A stretch of 64,000 nucleotides of DNA from Isoetes taiwanensis (lineage: Eukaryota; Streptophyta; Lycopodiopsida; Isoetales; Isoetaceae), in assembly GCA_021234155.1 (NCBI GenBank), contig JAJEKV010000012.1, positions 5,459,789 to 5,523,788 of the forward strand, written 5' to 3'. A program made the position numbers and the translations under genes. The notes beneath the pieces were generated by a model, which was given only the letters and a program-made list of their open reading frames with translations, had not been told where the DNA came from and did no database searches. This document shows, piece by piece, positions 12,108 to 23,830 of the stretch (position 1 is its first letter; each line of letters opens with the position of its first letter).

Positions 12108-12232
12108 GGGCAAGTAAAAGCCGGACCATTCTTGGCCACCCAGCTATCTACAAAATACGATCACACCTACATAACGCTTCTGGAATTGTAGATAGATGGG
12201 TGACCAAGAATGCCATCCCAGTTTACCTTCCA
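12108..12232. repeat. long hairpin, possible MIRNA-like precursor or fold-back element
   Basis: 12127-12153 and 12186-12212 are reverse complements at 25 of 27 positions, with a 32-base loop. A weaker lower stem (AAGTAAA / TTTACCTT region) extends about 18 bases on each side. Arm and loop size fit a plant microRNA precursor, but a short fold-back MITE would look the same. I do not recognise either arm as a known miRNA. Confidence 0.5.
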
Positions 12233-12370
12233 TATCACTTGAATAATGTCATGCATGTACATGCTCTGCTTATCAGGTAGGAGCCGTCGGACCTGGTCGT
12301 CCTCACCATCTTCTGGAGCGATTCCAAGATGCACTTAGTCAACTCCATATTCTTCAGCACGACAATCATC

Positions 12371-12980
12371 TCAAAGGTACCAAGTTCTTAGTACAAGAAG
12401 ACCTCTCTCGTCTTCAGCTTTGCAAGCGTAGGGAGGAGTTACGTAAAATAAGAGAAGCGTGGATCCAAAAGAAGTGGGCAGTTTATTGTGGAGGTACACA
12501 CTGGCCATCCAACCATTGGTACATTGATGACAGAATGCATTAATATGCAAACACTGTGAATGATCCGCCACCCGCAAGCATAGAGGCCTTAGGATGGAGC
12601 AGTTTATCCCAAACCCAATGTTAGAATCTGCAGCTGCCATATAACTGACCTGGCAGAAAACTCGATGCTTGGAGAAGACGATACATAGAGTTGACAAAGA
12701 TCTTCCCTCTATGAATTGACTCATTGTAAGTCCAAAGGATCCTTTCCATGACATCGTTCGTCACAAGAAGTGGCAAATTCTCTGTTATCTTCTCTAAAAG
12801 TGACACATCCCACCTAGACAGAAGGTATCCAGTATCTTCACAATATAATGGTTTATTTGGTTTGTGACGAAGCAAATCAGTTATAACATAGCAATTACTA
12901 AAAAATACTTTGCAAGTTAGATGGACAACAATAGGAACCATGAAATGAGGTATCAATAAATCATAGTCTCGAAGTAGCAC
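12371..12980 (-). other. open minus-strand stretch, unrecognised
   Basis: Two overlapping frames (12980-12621 and 12754-12371) together give about 200 readable residues, including RWDVSLLEKITENLPLL and NDVMERILWTY, which look protein-like. They could be parts of one frameshifted gene fragment. No motif that I know, no clear splice sites, and no context to suggest a role. Confidence 0.25.
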
Positions 12981-12984
12981 TGGT

Positions 12985-13820
12985 GTTTTGCAAAAAGTTG
13001 GTCGCTCAAATTCTCCTTGCCCAAACTAGCTTCCATTTTATAACAACAATAGCTCTTGTACCTATGAGCCCTCTAACCATGAAACAAATTCTCATAGTTT
13101 TAAGAATGATGCTAATGCTTTTGTTGGAGATGATCACTACAAACTTGCATCTTGTTGCTTAAGTTGCCTTCAATTTCATAACAAAAAGAGTGGCATATGT
13201 TTGTCACATAAAATAGAGTATGGTTAGCATTAGAAACAATTATAAAGCTTGTGGAAAAATATTTTACCCGAGCTACATAATCGAAGTAGTAGTTTTTTCA
13301 CTTTAAGTGTAGCACTTACCTAAGGCATTGTTGTCAATCATTTTTTGTTATGACTGATAATATTGTTGTCATAAATGGACCGATAGGTCTATAAGACCTA
13401 ATATAAAAATAACATAGAAAGTTCATTACCACATAGAATTAAGAAAAACCTGCCCAGAAGGGTTTTGCAACGAGTTTATGTTCAAACAAGATTCATTTCA
13501 TCTAGACATGGTTGAAAGAATTGAATTAAATTGATTTGGTTTTTAATGTCCACAAAGACCAAAGGTCTATGGAGCCTAATACAATTGGATGTGAACTGAA
13601 GTGGACATAGGTATGAAAAATGTTTATCCCATGAACTGTATTTCATGATTTCAGGTGATCTAGGAGGCAAAAAAAAAAATCATGCCTAGACGACCCAGAT
13701 GATAAAGGTCGTATTCATTTTTTGCTACAAGATTATAGAGAAATCGTGGATCGTAGGTTTTACTTATAGCCTGCAAATCTCATGATAATATGAGGATGAT
13801 AATTGTGGTGCGTATACGCA
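12985..13820. other. gene-free AT-rich stretch
   Basis: No gene, RNA or clear repeat family. An A-run sits at 13669-13679. Confidence 0.5.
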
Positions 13821-13821
13821 A

Positions 13822-14883
13822 TTACCTTCTGATGCTATACTTTATCAGTCTGGTTGTCAGAATATAGTTCAAGCTTATGGTAGTTCTTTCTTTATCGATC
13901 CTTGCTTCCTTGCCAAGGCTAGACCATACTTCCTTGAATTCCACATTAGAGGGAATGATTTGCTCTATCTTCTTGCCGAATTCGCTTGCCAAAGTTGATA
14001 TGGCATTGTAGTGCACTCTGGTCTCCAAAGGTCAATGAGAGAGCGCATCGGCAACCACGTTTGACTTCCTTGGTTTATAAGTTATCTCGAAGTCATACTC
14101 TTCGAAAGATTCCATCCAACATCTTTGCCTCAAATTGAGAAGTGGTTATGTGAAAATATATTGGAGGCTTTCATGGTCAGTGTCTAACTGGAACTTCCTA
14201 TCAAGCAAATAATGCCTCCAAACAAATACGAATAGCCATTACAACTGTTAGGAGCTCTTGGTCATGCGTCGGGTAGCATTGTTCAGTGTCGTTCATCTTC
14301 TTGGAGTCGTAGGTGACTACCATATCTTCTTGCATGAGCACTCCTTTCGTTGCTATCATGCTTGCATCTGTTGCCACCAACTTATCTTTCTCTGGGTCAG
14401 GCAAAGTTAGCACCGGTGTTGTTGTCAAGGCTTCCTTTACCTCGTCGAAGGAAGCTTGAACATTCTGAATCCACTGTTCGACACATCCTTGACTTTCTTA
14501 TGGTTAGTGAGGTCCAAAAGAGAAGCTGCCTACTTAGCAAAGTCTTTCGCAAACTTCGTATAATAATCTGCAAGGCCGAGGAAGCTTCTTACTTCTGCCA
14601 TTTTTTGGTGCTCGCCACTCGATTATTGCTCTGATCTTGGACGAATCGGTGGCGATTCCTTCGGCTGATACCATAAAGCCTAGGTATTGCACCATTGGTG
14701 CTGCAAAATGACACTTTCAAGTGTTATCTTCTTAACTTCTCTAGGACTCTCCTCAAATGGATCACATGATCTTCTATTGATTTGTTATAAACCAAGATAT
14801 CGTCAAAAAAATGATGATGAACTAAGAATTCCCGAAAAATATCGTTCATCAAACACATAAAAGTTGTTAGAGCGTTCGATAGA
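13822..14883 (-). pseudogene. Ty3/gypsy pol fragment (RT to RNase H)
   Basis: On the minus strand, starting next to the LTR of element I, the translation runs through RT residues (HHFFDDILVYNKSIEDHV, the F-x-D-D box, and LRRVLEKLRR) into the RNase H start TTPVLTLPDPEKDKLVATDA, then GVLMQEDMVVTYDSKKMND and THDQELLTVVMAI, the usual chromovirus-type Ty3/gypsy order. Several frameshifts and stops interrupt it. It is older than element I, whose LTR abuts it at 14884, and it does not resume on the far side of element I. Confidence 0.75.
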
Positions 14884-15507
14884 TGTTAGTCCTGTGCCAC
14901 TAGGCACTGGACTATTTTTGAGCACTACATAGGCCAGCAGACAAGAGCCCAGAGGCAAGGGTCAAGGTCAAGCAGGATCATCAGGTAGCAAATCCACGCC
15001 CACGCAAAAATCCACGCCCACTCAGAAACCCACGCCCCCGTCAAAAAAGAGGGGAAGGGGTGACAAGTAACCACCTCCGGCGAGTGCGGCCTTAACTTGG
15101 CAAGATTCATGGCACTAATAATGGTACTGTAGATTCCCTCAAATCAAGCATATGATCCAGGAGTTGGTAACCGAGATCACAAAGGCTCTGCCATATGTCT
15201 ATTTTGGGCCTGAGGTCGTTATACTATATATATCAGTAAAGTTAGACCTTAAATTTTAGATGAGACTTAGTATCGTCTTGTTTCAGTTTTCTTGTCTCAG
15301 CGTCTGCCGAGACTTCATGTACTCCTTATGATATTCAAAGGTTGCTTATTTTGACATATAGTTTCCTTTGTTCTTGTTCTGTTCTTTCTGTTCTTATCTC
15401 GATTGTAAAATTCTACGTGACACACTATACTAAGGATTTGTCTGTTTGATCCAAGGGTCCTCACAGAGGACTGTCTTACATACAATCTCGAACCTAGATC
15501 CTAAACA
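14884..15507 (+). repeat. 5' LTR of element I
   Basis: 624 bp, TGTTAGTCCTGTGCC to CCTAAACA. Aligns with both LTRs of element II and the partial LTR of element III (54630). TATA-like ACTATATATATCAG at about 15222-15235 matches the position of the TATA box in element II. Preceding five bases are ATAGA. Without a 3' LTR the target duplication cannot be tested. Confidence 0.88.
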
Positions 15508-15530
15508 CTGTCATCGCCGCCGGGTCTTAG
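15508..15530 (+). other. primer binding site of element I (tRNA-Asp-like)
   Basis: CTGTCATCGCCGCCGGGTC directly after the LTR. It is a degenerate form of TGGCGCCGTTGCCGGGG, the tRNA-Asp primer site common in Tat/Athila elements, and aligns with the better preserved site of element II. Confidence 0.55.
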
Positions 15531-15539
15531 CTCTTTTCT

Positions 15540-17120
15540 TCCAACTTCAAGATGTTTTTCATGCTTTCACCCAGGAAGAGCTTCTCAGCCAAACTGTGGC
15601 TAGATTGGATTGCCATCAATGCAGGAAAGCTGCTCGAGATTTTTATGATGGAGACTATGACATTGAAGGAGGTCGCTTACGCTCGCATGCTCATTCAACA
15701 CCTCCTACTCCTCGCCTTTTCTCGCGGCCAGGGTCACCTCCTCATTGTTGACATTGCTCTCAACCTCAATCACCGCAGCACACTCCAATGCATCAGATAC
15801 CTCACTATTTTCAAATGCCAGAGACGGAGAGTACTTATATCCATATTTCCTCTAGGCAGACGTCGCCTTCGCAACCGTCTTCCCCACAACATGGTATGGG
15901 CTACCCTCAGGTTTCTTTTGATCCTTACCACGTCCATGAATTTCAGTCATCACCTTCTTTTCAACCTCGGGTCAATGTCTACAATGTTGGTGATCTCAAT
16001 TTAACTGAGGATGAAACACAGGGCATCAAGCCAAATGACACCAAACTTTCTGGACCTCCTGGGTTTACTATCACGGATACCCTGACCCTTGGTTGTGCCT
16101 CAAGGACTTTGCCTATTCTTATCTTGCTGCTTTTTACACCCAGGTCTCAGTGCCTCAGGCTCATTATATTTCTGGCAACTCTGTTGTCACTCAAGTTCCC
16201 TTCACTGCTCACAACCTCAAGCTTCCATATCCTATTTTTGGCAATGCAAAAGAGAAGACCATCCTCGATCAAAGTGCTTTCGGGCACATATGGAAGAATT
16301 TGAAGCTCACCTGTTTTAAACGAACACTCTCATTGGATCAAGTTTCATTATCTTCTCTACCCCTTGGTGCCCACATCAATGGCTCATGGTCAATAGAAGT
16401 CATTGGAAACAAAATCGGCAAGAAATGAAGATGAACTTTTCGTCTCATTATGGTACCACCGGCGATGATCAACAACTTCTTAGCGACTCAATGATCTCCA
16501 ACAAAGAACCTCGGAATGCGCCGAGACTTGACGATCGTCGCATACATTGGTTAGCAAGCTCAAGGAGTATTCCACACAAAGTCGATCCTCGACCGGTTTA
16601 GCAAGGCCATCCTCCGCTATTCATCTTATGACTGAATACTTGCGACCCAAAACATTGGATCATGCCATTGAACCGGGTCAATCACTTTCAAATGTGTCCT
16701 CGCTACGGTGTTCCCCTCATGGATCTACCTCGTCATACCCTCTGACATGGTTCCACAAATTCAATTCAACCTCATCAATCTGCTCCACAACAAAGAAGTC
16801 AAATTTGGTGCCACATTTGTAAGTATCAGGGCCATCTGGTCAATGAACGCAATTCTACTAATGGTCCTCCTCACTGCAAGCGTTGCAAACATGTGCAACA
16901 ATGCTATTGAAGAATGCAAGAGCTCTCACCCCACAGAAAATGGTATTTTAGGTCCAGATCACGCCTCAGCAATATCAACAACCTCAGCAATATCAGCAAC
17001 CTCGGCAATCATGAGGACAAAGCTCACGTACTCCTTTTGACTCAGCAAAAGCTCAATGTTATCACTGCCAAGAATGGGGCCACACCACCACGACGTGCCC
17101 ACAGCTCCCCAAGTTCAAGT
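15540..17120 (+). pseudogene. gag of element I
   Basis: Gag starts with the FTQEELLSQTVARL-like block shared with element II, followed by DFYDGDYDIEGGRL, a proline-rich region, and the Gag core residues around MEEFEAH (about 16290), YGTTGDDQQLL and MTEYLRPKTLDHAIE (about 16630-16680). Cys/His residues of the zinc knuckles follow (CKRCKHVQ near 16875, CHQEWGHTTTTCP-like near 17060-17105). At least six frame changes split it. It would package the element RNA if intact. Confidence 0.75.
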
Positions 17121-17639
17121 ACAACTCCCATGTACTAACCAGACTGCTTCAGTCTGCCTCACGGCCTATCAACTCTGGGTGGCGAATGGGAAACAAGGCC
17201 CACAACCCACTTTGCAAAAACCTCCACGTGCTCCTCAGTAGCAGTAAAACCAACAAGTTCCTCCGACAGTTGTGTTGGACCAACAAGCCCAAGAAGAGAT
17301 CTATCAAGCTCTCAATCCTCCTGTGCAACAATCCAACTGAGTTGGTCTGGTATCACGTCTGCACCTTGGCACTCGACCTCTGACCCTCATGCCACAGGAC
17401 ACGTAGCCTGCTTTTGCTGTGGACGTTGTCCCGTAAGAGCAGCATAAGACGATGCATTTTGCCCCGGGTCTTGATAAACAGATGCCATATATTATGCCAA
17501 AGGTCCATCAGAGTATCTTCAAACTTATGCAAGCAGCTGATGGACGCACCCTTGCCAGTGTTCATGCCACTACACGCGCTAAATAACGTTCGGAGGCGCC
17601 ATGCACATCCACGCCTACTTCACATCCTCAGCCTTATCC

Positions 17640-18270
17640 AAACATCGCCGCCGAAGTAGAGTTGTTCAAAGAAGTTTCGTCCTCTATGTCCAAGGAACTG
17701 GCGCCCTTGGATCCCGCAAATCCCTTTAAGCCCATTTCCTTGGAGCAAAGAAGAAAAGCTTGCCAAGATCAAAATCCCCCTCCGTCTCCCCACCATTCTA
17801 AAGTTTTGTCCTGCTCTACGGGAACAGTTGCCCTACCCCACTATTCTTATTGGTGCTGTAGCAACTTCCACACCCACGGTTCACGCAACTGTTAAGAATC
17901 AACAGATCAATCATGTACGTTGATGGGGTAGTCTTTGTCAACCTCATCACGGACAAACTTCGTAAAACAACTCGGCATCACTTAACTATATCGTGTCTGT
18001 TATGATATTAAATCACCAATGGTCATGTCATGCACCCTCAAGGCATCACTCCTATTCTCAAAATCAGCATTGGCGATCTTAAATTTCCGTTGGAATTTGG
18101 TGTTTGGAAAACTGCAGAAGATCCTAGTGATTATAAAATGCTGGCTGGTAGATCTTTTCTCCGCCAAGCTAAAAGCATCCACTATTGGGCCACCGATCAA
18201 CTTGTCATTATTGATGGTCAATTGAATGCCACCATGGATCTTGAAACTGGGAAATTCATTTTACGTTGAA
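17640..18270 (+). pseudogene. protease region of element I
   Basis: Collinear with the element II protease. The active-site segment at 17905-17945 has lost bases relative to IDGGSAVNLIT of element II. The downstream fold is clear in the 18030 frame: GITPILKISIGDLKFPLEFG, GRSFLRQAKSIHYW and ATMDLETGKFI. A retropepsin-type aspartic protease that would cut Gag-Pol, here inactive through frameshifts. Confidence 0.7.
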
Positions 18271-18639
18271 AATGCGGAACCTTCGCTTTTCGATAATGAA
18301 TCGACGACCTCAAAACACTCATCATATCCAAGCTCCCCGACCGGGTTCGCCACTATCCGCATATCCCGAATATGTTGATCCTTGGGGTGATATGAATCTC
18401 GATAAAGACCATGATATTCTTGCCTTGCTTGATCCTTCTCTCTCACGCTTTGCAATTGGATTCGTGTTAACATCCTTTTCAATCTCGACACCCCCCTCGA
18501 CATTGTAGATGTTGTTGTCGTCATGACGCAAGCATTGCTTGACAAGACTCAATGACCCTTATTATTTTCCACTCGAAATCTTTGAACCACCGGTTCTTCT
18601 ACACCCACCTACTCTATCGCTATGGATGTCGATGTTATT

Positions 18640-20290
18640 TTGCACATTCAAACTCCGAAAAGTCGAAATCATTGACTTAGGAGACAACCAACCCATCAAG
18701 TTGGCTGCCAATCTTCCAAAATCATATAAGACTCGCACACTCTGTCTTTTCAAATCATTCAAACATATTTTTGCGTGGAGCTATAAAGATTTATGAGGTA
18801 TCAAAAAAAAGTTGGGGAAACACACCATTCCCACTAAACCTGATGCATGCCCCATCTAGCAACGATAGTACAGACTCGACCCCAACTATCGTGACCGCGT
18901 CAAGGCAGAAATTGATAAACTCTTGGCTGCTATGAGGTCAAATATTCTGAGTAGGTGAGCCCCATTGTTATTGCCCTTAAGCATTATGAGAAAATTTGTA
19001 AATTCGTGTTTGCATGGACTACCGAAAACTCAATATGGTCATGGAACGTGATCATTTCCTGCTACCCTTCACAGATCAAATTCTTGAAGAAGTAGCAAGC
19101 CATGAAATGTACTCCTTCATGGATGGCTTTTCTGGCTACAATCAAATTTCCATTCGCTCTGAAGATCAGTTGAAAACAACATTCACCACACCGTGGGATA
19201 CTTTTGCCTATAAAGTAGTGCCCTTTGGGTTATCCAACTCACCTTCCACTTTCTAGCGCATTATGCTTTCTATTTTTCAGGATTACATGAAAGATAATGT
19301 TTTTCTGCAAGTTTTTCAAGATGATTTTTCCGCTTACAGCACCATCGATTATCATTTCACCAAACTTGAGCTTGTTTTTAAAAAATGTGATGAATTGAGC
19401 ATCAGTTTGAATCCCGAGAAGTGTACTTTTCTGGTCACTTGGTGTTCTTCTCCGGGCCATGTTGTCAATAAAGAGAGCATTACCACGGATCCTGCCAAAA
19501 TCAGATGTGTTCTCAAGGCTCAAGTGCCTACCAACATTAAGGAGACACGATCATTTCTTGGGAAAGTCAATTATTATGCTACTTTCATTCCTAGACTCGC
19601 TGCAATTGCTGATCCCATCCACAAACTCACCGGTGATGAATCCACTTGGGCTTGGAATCTCCAGGCGGATGCGGGCTTTTAAAAATTGAAGGTTTTGCTT
19701 ACTTAAGTCCCTGTTCTTGTCTCACCACCGTTTCATGTCCATGTGGATATTTCAGCTTTTGCTATTGGGTGTTCTCTCTCAAGAGTACAATTCTCACTAA
19801 GACAAATCGATTCGCTATGTGGGCGAAAACACAATCCTGCAGAGAAGAATTATTCTGCCACGGAACAGGAAGCGCTCGGACTCATTTTTTGTGTGCATAG
19901 GTTCCGCCACTATCTGTTGTGTAGCAAAATCAAGTTCTTTATGGATCATTAAGCCTTGCTTTATCTGATCAATAAAACCACGTCCACGGAATGCATTGCT
20001 CATTGGGTGCTGCTGCTACAAGAGTTTGTTCCCTCTGAAATCATTCACAAGGCAAGAAAGTCTCATGTGGTGCCTGATTATCTTTCACGCATCCACACTG
20101 ATGATTCGTCCTCAAGAGTTTCAGACACTTTTCTGGATGCTCAACTCTTTTTAGTCACGGCCACACTACACTGGTTCCATGACTACAAACAATATCTTCT
20201 CTCAGGGTGCATTACCATCCGAGAATCCAACGCTCTCTCCAGACAAATTACGCTTACGTCGTCAACAATTCCTTCGCGAAGTTCGTGACT
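18640..20290 (+). pseudogene. reverse transcriptase and RNase H of element I
   Basis: RT: VCMDYRKLNMVMERDHF at about 19010-19060, SFMDGFSGYNQI near 19120, FAYKVVPFGLSNSPSTF ending at 19256, then the catalytic box VFQDDFSAY near 19315, LGKVNYYATFIPRLA near 19560. RNase H: KIKFFMDH, LLYLINKTTST, LLLQEFVPSEIIHKA and PDYLSRIH up to about 20100. The RT box is F-Q-D-D, not Y-V-D-D. A TAG at 19254-19256 and several shifts interrupt the polyprotein. Confidence 0.85.
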
Positions 20291-21440
20291 ATACCATGGT
20301 CACTAGACATCTCTACAAACGGGGCAAGGATATGATTTTGCGAAGATGCATGAGGTCCGAGAGATTGTTTGCCAAGTACATGAAAGCTTCGGTGGTGGAC
20401 ATTTCAGTAGAGATAACACAACACACAAAATCCTTTTGGCTGGCTATTTTTGGCCCACGTTGTTCAAAGACACTCACGCTCATGCGCACCAATGTGACAT
20501 CTGCCAGTGCGTGGGATGTCCCACGGCCCGTGACGCTCGCCCATTAACTCCGGTTGCCACGCCTCTATCCTTCAGCAAATGGAGGATGGATTTTGTTGGG
20601 CCCATTGATCCACCTGTTCATAATTCCCGTACTCGATACATTCTTGTTCTCACAGATTATACCACTAAATGGGCTGAAGCTTGCACGTTATTTGATAACA
20701 CCGCAGCCAGCACGGTGCGGGTGCTCTACACGCAAATCATTACACGCTTTGGCTGCCCCACGGAACTGGTGAATGACTGGGGTGCTCATTTTGTCAATCG
20801 CACAATGAAGGAACTCATGAAGTACTTGCATATACATCATCAGAAGAGCACGCCATATTATCCACAAGGCAATGGTCTTGTTGAAAGCACCAACAAGACT
20901 CTGATCAATATTCTCAAGAAAATTTGTGATGCTTCCAGGAAAGATTGGCAGGAAAAGTTACCCACTTTCTTATCAGCCTATAACACAACTTACAAAATTG
21001 CTATCGGGCAGACACCTTTCAGACTCGTGGCCAAGAAGTCTTGATGCCTTTTGAGTTTATTTTGCCCACTCTCAGATTTCAACTTCATTTGTTGTACATG
21101 ATCCTCCCCGCTACTTTTACGTAAAATGGGTTTATTAGTTACAACAACTTGATGAAATTCTGTGGATGTCCATCTCGGGGTTCTTGCATTTCAACATGAC
21201 AACCAGATCAAAACAAATACTTTCAATGAAGGAGATTTAGTTCTTCTCTATGATTCCAGATACAAGAATTTTCCTGGCAAACTCAAATTTTGTTGGCTTG
21301 GCCCTTACAAAATCATTCAGGTGGTACAACCAAGTGTGTTTCAACTTGTTGAATTAGATGGCACCCAATTACCTACCTTGGTTAACAGTTTTCGCCTCAA
21401 AACATTTCATGCCGACTCATCACATGACACAATCAATGAA
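20283..21440 (+). pseudogene. integrase of element I
   Basis: N-terminal zinc finger: H-x6-H around ESFGGGHFS and CDICQCVG (C-x2-C) in the 20346 frame. Catalytic core: D in RMDFVGPIDPP, D in LVNDWGAHF, E in GNGLVESTNKTL, a D,D-35-E layout as in element II. C-terminal domain after a frameshift near 21040: GDLVLLYDSRYKNFPGKLKF and WLGPYKIIQVV. It would insert the cDNA. The core frame of 232 aa (20346-21044) is still open, but shifts on both sides prevent a full polyprotein. Confidence 0.85.
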
Positions 21441-22270
21441 CAGACACGGATGATTGAGCAACTGTCTTATATTATATCAAAAAGAGTATGGTTACAAAAT
21501 GGACATAGCCCTTACTTAATCGCATGGGCATCGCTCTTACTTTTACACAAAATCCTACTCTAATCTTCCTTCTACTTGGGGCAGCACAGGCTCGCAGGAT
21601 CACATAACCCTGTTTAAGATTCCAAATACGGATCACGGGACCACGTCCACATAGTTGGACTGGGGGTTGGGGTTGTATGCGGACGCAGACAACCACCCAT
21701 CCATAGGAATTCCTCTTTTTTTTCATATTCCAGAGGTCCAGATCGTTTCTTCGGCAAGTGAGCCACTCCAGACAATTCTTCGGCATCGTGTTCGCCATCT
21801 CCATCGCTGCACTGGTTGTGTTTACGACTCAATCTTCATTCATCTTATATAGCCCTATTGCCTCTTGGATGCCACAATAGCCCAATGTCCTTCTGCTGAC
21901 TTGTCCATATTGGGGATACATTCCAATTACAGATTCCCATATCTCGCCGCAAATCTAGTAGCGGTACCTTCTCTCTGGCCTGTTACCCCTGCCACCTTCT
22001 TCATTAAGACGTTCCCACTCTCGAGTTGCCCTTCTTAATTACGCCAAATTAAATCACGATTGTATCAAATCATTATTTGTACGCCTCCACGATTCACCAT
22101 TGCACCGTTCATTCTTGTCAATCTCCATCATTGATCTTATTGTTATTGACTTTATGGGACTCAGCCAAAATTTTGGTTCTTGATCAGTCTTTTCCTCGAT
22201 ACTGCCATCTGGCAGGATTGACGATTCAGATTCAGTCTTTTGAACTTTCTATAAAAACCTCTCTGTTGAA
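21441..22270 (+). other. noncoding spacer of element I between integrase and the post-integrase ORF
   Basis: No conserved reading frame. Parts match the equivalent stretch of element II (for example ATATCTCGCCGCAAATCTAG here and the related block near 43165), so it belongs to the element. Confidence 0.6.
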
Positions 22271-22273
22271 CAG

Positions 22274-23830
22274 ATGCAAACCCTAAAGCTCCAACTTTTC
22301 TACCCTTCGACTTTCGCTCTCATCTTCTTTACTCCACTCGCTATGGCTGTCGCACTAAAATTGGCCACTCTGCAAGCCACCAAGCTCATGAATCTAGATC
22401 TTTTCTTATCTATGAACTTCTCGACACCTAGTCTTCAGTGGACCCTTGAAGCCGCCAGTAGAGATGTTGCAGAAAGGGCGGATTTGCTGGATTTTGCAAA
22501 CCAATAACTCCTTATTCAAAATCCGAACCAAGTTTGACAATTTATCGCTGGTTTGGTAAAGACTGATGCTGGGTATCAGATAATGGTCGATCATACCAGG
22601 ATTACCCTCAAGCAAAGTCTTTTGGCCTAGGTATTTCAATTACCCAGACATACTCCTTCTTTGAATTGGGCTGCTTTGCAAGATCATGATGTTACGGTAT
22701 ATGGTGAAGTCCCATATGTGGCCGCAACATACAAGCTTACGACTATTGCTAAGTCTCATGAAGCTTTTATTAAGTTTTTTGTGGCAGAAATTTTATGGGT
22801 ACTCTGTCAAGAACACCCACATCAACAAACCTTTCTCTCATACTGCCTTTGTGGCTATTCACTCAACCAGCTTTGTTGATTGGCTACAAATTCTGTTCCA
22901 ATGCCTTCTCCAAGTCTTCGCCAACCTTCAAGCGCGGGTCTTTATTTAGCTATGGGAGCTCATTTCCAGGCCATTATTCAGCAAGGCCTTCTAGACCCTA
23001 GTCGGATCTCCACTAGGCCCTTAGATGTCACCCCCCACAAAGCTTCTAATCGAACACATTCGGTCATCCGGCCCCGTCCGTGAACTTCAAGAAGAGACCT
23101 CTCGACCCACCTGAGGTCGACATTCTCCGCCGATAGCGCATCCGCCGTACACTGACCCTCTTCTTCAAAGGTCATCAATGTCACTTCATCTCAGTCGGCA
23201 CAAGTTGAAGCGTCCATATCCCATCAGGCTTCACATGCATCCATGCACATTGACCAACCGCCTATTCTCGCCTCGTGGTTCTCACGCGGCCCCGCCGCAT
23301 CCTGATGGGCACTATATGAGTATGAACAAAATGTGGCCGCTACATGTTAAAGCTCCGTGAATCTCGTGATCACCTTATGAATGGTATTAAAGACTATATG
23401 GATTCTATGGAAGCTTTGCGGCGTGAGCTTCGTGCTGCCCAACGCCAAACCCAGTGCCTGTAAAAGCCTTCAAAGTAAACATAACGCATTGTTAGAGACA
23501 TGGGCTCTCCTTAAGGAACAGGGACACGTGCTACTCTGGAAGAGCATCAAGCACAACTCCAGGCCGGGGTAAAAGCACGTTGTGGTGTATCAAAAACACG
23601 CATTTTGACGCCACATTTTTGCACCTTCTTTGTGGTAGAATCGGGTGGTGCATACCGAAGCAGAGATTGTGGGAGTGCGAATTAATGAGCGTCGGTTATT
23701 TTGAATTTTATGCCACGTCATTGTCCCTCATTTCAAATAATGTGGCTTCTTGCCGATTGAACCCTATTGGAGTCAGAATTGAATGCCACTGGTTACACGA
23801 TGAAATCTCTCCTCAAACAAGAGATTGTGC
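22274..23830 (+). pseudogene. post-integrase ORF of element I (N-terminal and coiled-coil part)
   Basis: The frame opens at 22274 (MQTLKLQLFYPSTFALIFF), passes FANQ then a stop, and continues in other frames with WAALQDHDVTVYGEVPYVAA and KLTTIAKSHEAFIKFF (22670-22780), which match the element II block at about 43790-43890 (RLTNLAKSHDTFVKF). Beyond 23350 residues rich in E, R, Q and L suggest a coiled coil (MEALRRELRAAQRQTQ; EEHQAQLQAG). The C-terminal domain seen in elements II and III is missing because element I is truncated. In Athila this position holds the so-called env-like ORF. I see no clear envelope features, so the function is unknown. Confidence 0.6.

Larger units (their letters stand above)
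14884..23830 (+). mobile_element. Element I: Athila-like Ty3/gypsy retrotransposon, 3' truncated
   Basis: Order on the plus strand: LTR (14884-15507), tRNA-Asp-like primer site, gag with zinc knuckles, protease, RT, RNase H, integrase, noncoding spacer, large post-integrase ORF. It is collinear with element II throughout. Lineage inference: FxDDFS RT box, HFPLPF-type RT motif, LLQEF-type RNase H residues, tRNA-Asp-like primer and a post-integrase ORF all point to the Athila group. No 3' LTR is found: collinearity stops near 23.8 kb where a spliced host-type gene fragment begins. Frames are broken many times, so it is inactive. Confidence 0.85.
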
